Shown here: piece after piece, positions 39,331-51,100 of the stretch
Numbering within the stretch: position 1 is the first letter of the stretch
Layout: each line of letters begins with the position of its first letter
Notes under the pieces: model-generated
Told to the model about the DNA's origin: nothing
Databases searched by the model: none
What the model saw: the letters and a program-made list of their open reading frames with translations, nothing else
Translations under genes and position numbers: made by a program
NCBI GenBank assembly: GCA_949775045.1
Contig: OX459108.1
Coordinates: 9,712,072-9,776,071 of the forward strand
Source of the DNA: Metridium senile
Lineage: Eukaryota; Cnidaria; Anthozoa; Actiniaria; Metridiidae
Direction of reading: 5' to 3'
DNA length: 64,000 nucleotides

Positions 39331-41060
39331 AATTAGATAAAATCAATCGTTGGTATAGTTTACACAAAAATATTTTATTACTTATTTTCAATTAGAAATT
39401 ATTCTATAACTTGTGATTTCTATATAGTTTAGTTCTACGCGTACAAGTTAATAATGATTCCTACAATTTAAACTATTACTAATATTTAAAACGACTCGCG
39501 CCTCACAAATTTAAAACACTACCCTAAACCTATGGATATATGGAATGCTCATATTAAGTGGGCTTTCATTTATTAGTGTATGGGGGGAGGGGGAGGCTGG
39601 CTGCTCCGTGTACTGGACACAGTCTACGTAATTCAATAGAAATAACATAAGACTTAATTTAAACAAAGAATGAAGCTAACAAAGAATACAATAGGTTTCC
39701 AGTACACACAGAAGGAGCCGGGAGGCTGGTCGGCAAAATCACCTGTTGTCTTTTCCAAATATTACGCAGCCCCCTTTCATGGTTGGTAAAAAGTCATAAC
39801 TTTTTTTGTTTGACTGATTGCTGTGTATACACAAAATATAAGTTCAGACTCCCATATTATATACTATGCATATATATGCAATCCGGCCATGAGTTGCTAT
39901 TTTTGTAAACTATATCTGTCACATGACCAAGTATATATTGCAGCTTTGAATTACAGCTATTTGTTAAGCCAGGTTTTCACTAGCAACGCAACGCAAGCAC
40001 AAGGGTTAATTTCATAGTGAAAACGAGACGTGCATACGCGCAAGCGCAAATACACATAATTTACTAGTGCCACGCGCAAGCACAAGCGCAAACGCAAGAA
40101 AAAAAGGAACATTTTTGATATCTTGCGCTTGCGTTATCACTGCGTATAACGGTTTTCACGACAAAATACGGTCTCTTGCGCTTGTGTTTGCGCTTGCGTC
40201 GCTAGTGAAAACTAGGCTTTAGTAGTTTCTTTGTACTTTTTTGCATGTCATGGATTAACTGCATTTTCTCTAATATGTGCCACAAGCAGTTATATAAAAG
40301 TAAATTTCAAAACGGCCAACCTTCTTGATAGGCTAAATATTAATTTAATAAATTATGATTAGCTCTAAATGTTACTATCTTGAACAAGTCGTGTTATACA
40401 GCTAATTGTATTTATAAATAAAACTAAAATATTACAACTAATTAAACTAGCGAACAATACAGACTTCTAGCTACTGTTCGGGTTAACCGCAATAGGGCGG
40501 CCATTTTGAAAAGTGAGGACCGGGCCACCATACTTTGGTCTTGGAAGAAATTGGTACCATGCTAATGTAATGACATATTAAAACAGACTGGCTCACTTAG
40601 AAACTTGAAATGTTTTTCAAAGCCACAATATAGCAATATACAGCAACTCTGTGCTCACTTTTCAAGATGGCGCCCCCATTATCAATCAGAGGGGTAGAAG
40701 CAACTTCATGGCCCAACTTATCGCCAATCAAACACTATACACTTTCTCTGAGGAAACTTTGAGCCGCGATGGAAATGGCATGAATTCGAAAAAACTTGAA
40801 CAGCTACTATGCCATTCAATTAGTTTCGTTAGAGTGCAAATGTCAGTATATACCACTCATTTTAAAATTATAGCAAATTGGCAAAGGCTCCATATACTAG
40901 ACTTGTTTCTTAATTAAAAATTTGACAAATACTTAGTCACTCAATTTTGAAAATGAAAACAAAAACGTTAACATTGATAATCTCATTCTTATGAACGACC
41001 CCAAAGTTAAAACATTCCCACTGCACTCCCCGCTAAAGAACAAACACGAAAACCTGGTCC
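39331..41060. other. Intergenic DNA between ASCC3 and the ZMYND11-like gene, repeats only
   Basis: 39540-39735 has a weak inverted pair around GGAGGCTGG. 39968-40222 is a fold-back with AGCCAGGTTTTCACTAGCAA and GTCGCTAGTGAAAACTAGGC (family also at 63004-63290). 40490-40690 has GCGGCCATTTTGAAAAGTGA against CTCACTTTTCAAGATGGCGC. The 88-codon ORF at 40651 overlaps this element and is not called a gene. Confidence 0.7.
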
Positions 41061-41408
41061 AAACTAGCGATATGATACGCAGACTCAGTAAAGCATTTCT
41101 CGACTAGGTGTGAGAATTCGAAAAGACAAGTACAGCTAAAGGCCCGGGCAAACGGCTTCAACATTTGCTTCAACATCCGTTCGAGTTTGTTGAATGGCAT
41201 TGTTTAAACGTTTTTAAACTCTTTCAACATTGTTGAAACGTGTTGAATCGATGATGAATTGATGTTGAAAGAGTTTAAAAGTGTTTGGACATTCAACAAA
41301 ATCGAACGGATGTTGAAGCAAATGTTGAAACCGTTTGCCCGAGTCTTAATGAGCAAAGCCCAACAGAGTCTGTGTGTGTTGCTTATGCCTGTCGCTAGTG
41401 TGGACCAG
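41060..41408. mobile_element. Fold-back element with another MITE nested inside
   Basis: The outer element has ACGCAGACTCAGTAAAGC at the left and GTCTGTGTGTGTTGCTTATG at the right (same family as 24440-24580). The inner element at 41144-41346 has CGGGCAAACGGCTTCAACAT inverted as ATGTTGAAACCGTTTGCCCG; it recurs at 61683-61903. Confidence 0.85.
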
Positions 41409-41639
41409 GCTTAAAAGTGTGCAACATAAATAGTGGTATTTAATAGTTATATTTTATGCTAATTCTATTGTTTAGTAATATTTAGTGATAAATTTTGCAC
41501 ACTTTTAGTGTTTGTACTCTAGCAGAGTTCTTAGTTAAGCTCGTGGTTGTTCGTAGCTAGATTAGCGTTTGCTGAAAGCTAGCCCGATTATTCTGAAGAG
41601 TTAAACCAGGGATAGAGGTCTGATCTCCACGCCTGAACT

Positions 41640-42118
41640 AGTGACGCTGGCTACAAACCGAAGAAATATGCTTCGAGCTTATCAACAAGCCTTGTTACAC
41701 TCCCTACCGTAGTTACACGCGAGTTCCATATACAGTGCGGCTTTGAACAACCGAAGATGACTAGCTAAGTAATATGCTTTGTGCCTTCCAATAAACAAGC
41801 CTTTTTACTGTCCCTACCGTAGTTACACGTGATTCTCATACAGTCGAATTCAGTACACTAGCATTAGCAATAGCCCAGATTTAACTCCCAGATTTCATGG
41901 AAGGTTACAGAATCGAAGAAATATGCTTCTTGCTTTTCAACAAGCCTTTTTACAGTCCCTGCAGCAGCTTTACACGTGAGTCTCATACAGTCGAATTCAG
42001 TACACTAGCATTAGCACTAGACCAGGTTTAACTCCCAGTAAGAAGTATGCTTCTTGCTTATCAACAAGCCTTTTTACAGTCCCTACCACAGTTACACGCA
42101 AGTCTCATACAGTGGAAC
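41640..42118 (-). repeat. Tandem copies of the 3' end of the ZMYND11-like gene
   Basis: Four copies share CAACAAGCCTTTTTACAGTC, CCTACCGTAGTTACACG and TCTCATACAGT. They begin near 41663, 41779, 41918 and 42046, about 115-140 bp apart. The last one forms the stop codon and the final 15 codons of the gene. Confidence 0.85.
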
Positions 42119-45100
42119 CGATGTGAACACCAATCAGCTTTCTGGCAATCGACGGTACAATAACTGGTATTCCAACAACACGGGTAGAACGCCTCATTAT
42201 TACAGTACGCGCACCACTGCTTACGTTTAGTCGACGTTACAGCTTCCTTAAGAGTTCTCTCCGCCTCCTCTCGAGTGGTTTGCAAAGTCTTTTGTATTTG
42301 CCGTTCGCTTTCTTTCTTGGATTTTTTCAAGGCTTCTGCGATTAATTTTTCTCGCTCTAGACGTTCCTTGTTGACAGCTAGTTTCACTTCATCCGGGTTC
42401 TTACGTTCCCGCGGTTTTGAAGTACCAACAAAATGTGGCATTATGGGACTATGGTCATCAGGAGGAGTATGTGAACCATTTGTAAAACCATTATGGTTGC
42501 CGTCTGAATTGAGCATATTGTTAAGCCGTTTCACCTCGACTTCTGACTGTTCGTATTTGTGCTTAAAATCCTTGGCCCTTTCTCGTTCATTTTCTAAGTT
42601 TAAGACAGCAGAATGTAGGTGTTCTTCTAACGTCTTGCCGTGGTCTCGAAGAACTTCGATTCGTTCGTCCTTCTTCTTGTGTAAGTCGATATTTTTCTTA
42701 ATTTCCAGGTCTAATTTTTTATTTAGTTGGTCTATTTTTCGTTGAAGCTCACTTTCTCGGCTCTGGTTCCCGCAATTACAGTTCTCGTCCAGCGATATGT
42801 CTGTCTGGGCTGATTTGTCCAGTAAACTCCTGGATTTTGATGTGGGTGGTTTCTGTGGAAAGAAGAGTAGGTCCTTTAAAAAACTGGCAACTAGCGAGTA
42901 AACTAGTATAGGCTGCGTCGGTGTTTGATATAAACGATATGTAATAGAATGAAACTATCGAGTAAACTAGTATAGGCTGCGTCGGTGTTTGATATAAACG
43001 ATAGGTAATAGAATGAAACTAACGAGTAAACTAGTATAGGCTATCAGCATCAGCATCATGATCACCATTAATACCATCAGTAACATCGTTATCATCATTA
43101 TTACAACACAGTCACAATTATCATTATCATGCCGATCACCATTACACTGCAAAACAGTCCCTACTTTTACGAGAAAACTCCGAGGAAGCGAGTTGAAGTT
43201 CGATCGAACGAAATTCTGGCCGCGAGAGAATGAGGAGAGGATTATTGCGAGGGAGGAGTCCGATCGAGCTTCAACTAGTTTCCTCGCAGTTTTCGAGTAA
43301 AAGTAGGGGCTGTTTTGCAGTCTAGATCACCATCACCATCAGCATTATATCAGCAGCATCATTACCACTATCAGCAACATTATCATTAGGACCGGAGCAG
43401 GTACCATTCTCATCATCATCCGCATCATGATCAATATAACTAGCAACAGCATCCGATAATCATAATCATCGCCCTCAGTAGCAAAAACGTCATCATCAGC
43501 GGTAGCATCATCATTAGCATCAGCATCAACATCATAACAATCATCATGCAGTAGCCTCCAAATATCATAATCACCGCCATCAGCAGCAGAAGCATTATCA
43601 GCATCATTATCATTATCATCATCACCAACGTACAGCAGCATCCGATTATCAGTATCATCGCCATCAGCACATCATAATCACCATTATTATCATCGGCAGC
43701 AGCAGCAGCAGCATCATGATCATCATCGTTGATCATCACCAAAATCCAAAGTGTTGTTTTAGAGTACCCATTTTTCCGAGATTTATGATAATATATAAAA
43801 TATTCAAATACATCTATGGATTTTTCACCTTTGAAGGTTTATGTCTATTTTCCAACTGATCCAACTGTTTTTCGTACATCTTCATTTCCTCCACTGCTTG
43901 CAGCCATCTTTGAGGTCGTTTCTTCACGTCCGGTTTTTGTGTGATTGGTGTGACGTTCTTACTTGCGACCCAGGCTCTTTGGTGTGCGGTCCCGAAGAAC
44001 CGTACAAGGGCCTTGGAATTATCTTCATTCCGTTCTAGAAGCTTCGAAGGCCATGGTGGTTCCCCGGTCATTTTGGCCCAGACTAACTCGTGAGGATAAA
44101 CCTAAATGGTGCATGCGCAAAAGAAAGATATAATGGGTGAGCGTAGTGTTTACAAGGCCAATAAACCGTCTGTAACAGCAACTTAAAGTCTATTTTGGTT
44201 TTATTTATTTATTTATTTATTTATTTTTTTGAATAGTATATACAGTGGAACCCCGCTTTACGGCCACCCGCTTGATACGGCCATCCCGTTATTGCGGCCA
44301 GTTTTTTAGTTCCCGACGAAATGCATGTCCATACATTTTCTATAAAAATTTACCCGCTTATTGAGGCAATCCCGTTAATACGGCCACTTTGGGCTGTCCC
44401 TTCGTTGGCCGGATTAACGGGGTTCCACTGTATTGTCATTTTACTTACACAAGGTTTAGTAAACCAATTTGTCGTTCGTAAGTTTGACATAAGATAACAA
44501 TCAGGACACCGAATCAATTCTTCCAGCTGAAACAAAAACAAAACACGCCATTAAGCATCGGTAACAAATAGATTTGGGGTCTGGGTTCGAGTTTTTACTC
44601 GCACTGGTGCTTGAGATTGTTTGAAAGGACAAAGACGCCATCTTGTATGAAAAAGTAAGCCAAAACTATGCCGAAACATCATTATAACTGCTGTGTTCCT
44701 GGATGTTCAAACAAGTTCAGAAATAGTCTAAATCTACATTATTACAGAATACCTAAAGATCCTGAATTGAGGAAAAAGTACAAAGTATTTAATGAAACGT
44801 TAAAACAAGAACCACTCCATACAAGAATATGCTCAGCTCACTTCCAAGGTGGAGGTGTGGGGTTGGCCGGAGCAATACTCAGGGTCTTAAAATAATTGAG
44901 GAGAAGGTGTTGCCTTTGTATTTGCATCTGCAAAATGGTTTGACCTTCACGTCTTCTTGAATAAGGACATAAAGCCAGAGGTCCCGTTCTAATCCTATAT
45001 AAGATGGACGTTAAAGATCCTGTTGTGTTGTTCGCAAAGAGTAGGGGATTGTCTCCCGGTACAACAGTCTCACTAACAACACTCATTGTGACCATGCACA

Positions 45101-48100
45101 GTCACTGGCTTACATCAAACCGATACGTCCTCCACAATATTCAGTAATTGTAAAGAATCACTGAAAAGCCCCGATAGGAGTGATTATCAATATATGTATC
45201 TGTATGTACACCTAATTGCAAGAATGTTGTCACATGAAAAAGTATAATTTGGTAAGAAAAGAAAGAGTTCAGCTTGAGTGATCTTTTGTCTTTTAATCAA
45301 TTCCTTTCCGACTAAATTATAAAAGTCAGGACAACGTTCTTGCAATTAGTTGTATGTATATGTATACGTACACAAGTATACAACATGTTTTGTCACACGT
45401 TGGTCAATTAGGTACGAGACAGTACCTTTGTAAAGCCGCCTCAAGAATTTTTCAGCACAAGACTTTGTCTAGCTTACCTCTCCATTACAGTCTTCCATAA
45501 TTGCTTCAGCAAGCTCAGTCATTTCTGTATCCTCTGGGGAAACAAATTTTGATAAAATTAAATTTAACTCGTAGTGTAAACCACAGGGAGCCCAAGCTCA
45601 TCACTTGTGATCTTTTACAGCAAATGTATGGAGTCGCGAGATATTCTTTCGCTGTGCCTCAAATATACATTAATAAAAAATAATTTTACGTAGATAGTTG
45701 TGTATAATTGTTTTCTAGTCTGTGACCGAGTTTATTATTGTATATTTGAGGCACAGCGAAAGAATATCTCGCGACTCCATACATTTACTGTAAAAGATCA
45801 CAAGTGATGAGCTTGGGCTCCCTGTGGTGTAAACAGGGTGGCATGGAGAAGGGTCGTACATGGGGTATTCTCGTAATGCGTGATTAGCTATTTCTATCTT
45901 CCGAGAAACGTGAATTTAATAAATTCTTCTCCGTGATCCGTGACTCAAATGTTTGCGTGACCCGTGAAGAACTTGATTCAATAACCGATATTCGTGATTT
46001 CTCCACTTATTCGACGTGATTTTGAGTTGCAAGACCTCCTTTGATTTATTTTATACTTGTTTTATTCAGTTTCTTCAAACACACCTTTTTTGCGTTACTT
46101 CAATATTTTCTTAGCTCGTGAAAATGAAATGACCCTCATGGATGGCCTATAGCGGTAATAGCGCTGACCTTTACCACTGAAAGTTCGATTTCCGTCCTCG
46201 GGAACCAAGGGGTAATCTTCTGTCGCTCGTTTCTCGCTCCCAGAATAAATACCCCTGGGAACGTAGTCTGTTGGAGCTTGTTCCGGAAGTCAAAATTCAA
46301 ACTTATTTAACGACTTTCTTTGAATGGTTATCTTGATTTTCATTGGTCGACCTCAGCAGGTCGACCAATCAGGAAAGAGCTGAATTTTGACTTCCGGAAA
46401 AAGCTCCAACAGACTACGTTCCCAGGGGTATTTTTTCTGGGAGCGAGAAACGAGCGACAGAAGATTACCCCTGGGTTCCCGAGGATGTTCTCTCTCATGC
46501 CACTAGGGTTTTTCTACCTCAACAAAAGCCTAAATGCATTACTAAAGGATATCGTACCTCCAAAGTAAACAACAGAGTTATGTAGCATCCACTGAGCTTC
46601 TTCTTTAAATTCTTTGGGAGTCTTAAATCTCTTTTCCTTGATACTCTGAAATAGAAAGAGCTGCATTCAAACAAATGGGTACGAAGAGGAATAAAAAATG
46701 AAAACATCCATGGAAATGTTATAATCAATCTTCATCTCCCTTGTACATGTAAATACTAGTACATGACAATTGAGACTAATTATTTAACAAGATAAAGTTG
46801 GCAAAGCATTCTGGTCTTTGTAGCATATAGCACTCAGTATTAAAAGGCCCCTACCTTCTCCAACAGACCCAAGTCCATAGGCTTGAAAATAAAATACAGG
46901 TAGTCTTCATATTCATCAATATCTAATGGCTTTAGGAAGTCTTTAGCCTATAGAAGAGGAAATATAGATATGGAAATATAAAATATTTGTGCATTTTACA
47001 CAAATTAATAGTCTTTTTCACGTCAGTAAAGTTAAGTCAAATATGGAAACATAAAATATTTTAAACATTTTACACAATTTAATAGTCCTTTTCACTGTTC
47101 CGTTCAGTGAACACAAATAATAGTTCCAAGTCGAGGTTTGTGTTGTTGCGCATAGCAAAATTATAATTTATCATGCGCAACAACGCGAACCTCGCATTGG
47201 AACTATCATTCGTGGTCACTGAACAGAACTGTGACTATTAAACTCCTGGTTATACTATATTCATCAATAACTTATCGCTTTGGAATGTCAAAGAGGAAAT
47301 ACATTGTATAAATATGGAAATATAAAATATTTGTACATTTTATGCAAACATATTCCTGGTTATCGTCATCAAGATCTTAGAAAGCTTTAGGAAGTATTTG
47401 GCCCTCTCTCTATGACTATCAGACTCCTCTTTTGTATGGGTATAGGTTGACGTACAGTGACGTATTTTGCTATAATATATGGTTTTGCCAAGAAACCATT
47501 ATTATTAGAACAAAATATATTTTTAAAATAGTTGGCAAATTAGCAACACAATACCAACACTTATATAAACAGTAACACTATATGCACTCACCTTTTCTTT
47601 CATCCTTTCCATAGTAAATAACAACATCTTAGCCAACACATCAACCGACTTTGAGCTTATTAGTGCTGGTAGCTTGTGGGGCTGATTAAAATGAAAGCAC
47701 ACAGTTAAATATGGCCTGAAAAAATGATTTCAATAATTGACTGATATTGATAAATGGTAATTCTAAAGAGCAGTTCAAGCTAGCGACCTATGCATAAGAA
47801 ACATACACAGACTCTGTTGGGCTTTGCTCATTAGCTGCATTTGTCTTTTCTTACACCCAGATTGGCTGAAGGACTACATTGTAGCTATCACCTTTTAAAA
47901 TTATGTGATAATCAAGATCAGAAATCAACATACAAAAGGTGTTTTTACTTCATATAGCATATATACATCTATTTCCAAAATCATTGTCACAAACAAAGCT
48001 ACAGTCCACACTCTAAAGCCTGCAAAGAATGTCGGTATTTTGTCTCTTGTTATGGATATATTCATAGCATATTTTGGTTGTACATGTTTGTTTTATATGA

Positions 48101-51100
48101 CCATAACAAGTTGTTGTTGTGGTAGATATAAAAAGAAATATTTCTTTAAAAAACGTGCAATAAATCACAAATTAAGTCCAAGTAACCGACATCCTTTGTA
48201 GGCTTTAGAGTGTGGACTGTAGCTTCGGCTGCGACAACGATTTTTGAAATAGGTGTAGATAAAAAGCATATACATTAGAAAAACACACACCTCATTTTGA
48301 CATTAAAGCATGTTATTTTACACATATACTTATTAGCATATTAAAAATGGGTTGAACAAAAATATCTACTAGGTTTAATACCTGGCATGATGGGCATTTC
48401 CATTTGCCACCAGCCACTGTGCCATCTCGTGCACATTTTCTATGGTAAACTCGTGGACAGTGATCACACTGAATAATCTCACCAGCACCATGGCATAACC
48501 AACAATACCAGTCATGGGTTACCTTTGTCTTGTCTTTCTTCTAAAGAGAAAAGGAATGAAGGGCATGAATATATTTACGCACAGATACAAATAAAGCAGA
48601 GTAAAAATGACCCTTACAACTGATTTTTGAGCCAAAGCTCTAAAAGGTACGCACAGGAAATATTTTAACCCTAAAAGTTACACCGATCACCCCTACCACT
48701 TGGATAAAGGGACAAAGACCAAGCCTGAATGAACAAGGACTATCCATTCTCTGAGATTTTTAAAATAAATTATATATTTATATCCAGTTCAAGACGTGTT
48801 TTGGTTGGCCCCCTAATGCAGTACTGCTATTGTTTGGTTAGGTTTAGGGCAATTGTTTGTAATGATTCTATTGTTTTTTAAACTACTCCTAAAAGATGTT
48901 TCAATTTGGGGCTGCATTGCCTTCATTATGTTGTTGGTGGCCTTTGGAGAAAGGCACAAATATTCAAAGCTATATTCAAAAATGACAAGCCTTCTCTCAA
49001 TCCTATTTATTATTATTACTCAATGTCATAGTTTCATGTGTGATGCAGTGATGTACAGCTTGTTTCCCATTACTACATGTATATGACCCAGGTCCCAAGT
49101 GCAGTTAGTCTCCCTCGCACCGTTATTAGTGTTGGGCTTCCTGTCCCTCTCCTGACTTAAATAATGGCTGCGAGTGAGACTACAAGGGGAGTCTAGGGGG
49201 ACTAAGGCAATATTTATAAGTATCGAGTATGCTCATTCTTAAAGATACTGGAAGCTCTTTTAAAAGAAAGTGACAAGAAAGTGGCTTAGCATAGAAAATC
49301 TATGGCCTTTTCCTTTTGCCATTACCCTAAAAGAGGGTGGCCAAGGGGTAACGCGTGACGCTTTTAAGCTAAAATAAGTGTGTAATTTGTGAAAATAACA
49401 AACAATTTAGTTGTTATATGTGAATACTATGTTGAACGTGACTTAAATTTGTATGTGATGCCTGAACATCCTAAATGTCAATTCGTGAAACGTGATGACG
49501 ACCCCCCCTTGGCCACCCTCCTAAAAGATACTTCAAAATGATGGAATTCCAATTTGAATACTCTAAGAGATACAAATGTACCACTCACTGATCGTTATCT
49601 AGGAGATAAGACTAGGGTATTGGTAACTTTTACCCTTGAGTAAACACACCCTTCCATGCTTGAGTTTGTTACTATTGTCTTCTAATGCATTTATTTATTC
49701 TATTTATTTATAAGGCTTTCCACGTGTGTGGGAGACCACAAAAACAGAGCTAATGCATAAGTAGCTTCTTAATTCATAGATCCACTATCCATTGTGCTCT
49801 ATCTTAGTTACTGTTGCTACGTCTGACAAGCAAAATACGTTTTTCTCAATATACAGCACGAATATACATAGATTACTGAAAACTTTATAAGTCTGTCTTG
49901 GAATTTATGTATTCTAAGAGGATGTTAGGAAAAAACAGTAATTGCGGTAAATCTTTCTCAAATCTACGATGTTTGTCAGACATTCTATATTCCAGTGGGA
50001 ATACTGTGCAATTGCTTCATGTTTAATCAAGCAAATTGTGGATCTATGAATTGCCATAAGGGTTGCTGTACTGCATGTACATAACGATACGATCCACATA
50101 ACAAAGTGCACACTGGGTTTCAAAATTAATTAATTCCAGCTAGTATTTGTGCAATATTATATATTAATTTTTATTGTTTAATTAGCACTATATATTGTTT
50201 TATGATCGAGTATATTACATGTATTTCCACTCGAGAGCTAGTGCAAACAAATGAAATGCAAAACTATAGAACAAATTAGGGCAACATTAAACAATAGAAA
50301 ACAATATAGAGCTATATAGTGTAGGTTGGAATCATTGTTTAAAGAAGTAAGAGTTATCAACCTTTATTTCGGTAGCTTTATTTGTTTTGAATTTCTATGC
50401 GTGAGCTATAGATAGCGCACATGCATTTTTATTAGTTTTTTTGGCTGTTGTAATGACGATATCAAACATTCTGTAAACATCCCTGAAGATGGGCGCTAAG
50501 CCTGAAATGTCAGATTAAATAATCTAAAAAGGGTTGATGACTCTTATACTTCTTTAAAAAATATAGAGCTAGCAAAAATTTTACTATTTTGTATTTACAA
50601 ATGTTTCACAGATACACATTAATCACTCTACCATTTCAAATTGTGGAAATGTTTATCACAAAATTGTGCTTATTAAACAATAGAAAACAATAGAATTAGC
50701 ATAAGCCTAATGCCAAATATAGTATAATCTGACTGAAAAGAAAAGGGAAACATTTTCTGATTCACTTTAGAAAGGGCTAAAACAGATATATATTATCAAT
50801 ATATTTAGCACGCTTCAACCAAATCTACATTACAACGATGATAATTAACACGGGAAAAAAATGACAATCAATGCTTATAATAGTTATTAATTAACAAAAT
50901 CACTCATGAGTGAAAAGCAATAACTGTACATATATTCCATACTATTTACAATACAAAAATAAATTTCACTTCTGATTAAAAAAGAAACAGAAAACAAAGC
51001 AAATATCCTCGAATGTATAAAATTAAAAACATGTAAGCTTCCAGATCTAAAAGAAACAGATAACTATAAAGCATAATTATAAAACGTAATGAGAAAAAAA

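Noticed and set aside
40651..40917. 88-codon plus-strand ORF
   Set aside because: It begins inside a fold-back element and shows no domain or splice signals.
42275..42745. 156-codon plus-strand ORF
   Set aside because: It is the antisense shadow of the last coding exon of the ZMYND11-like gene, whose minus-strand reading has the MYND cysteines and coiled coil.
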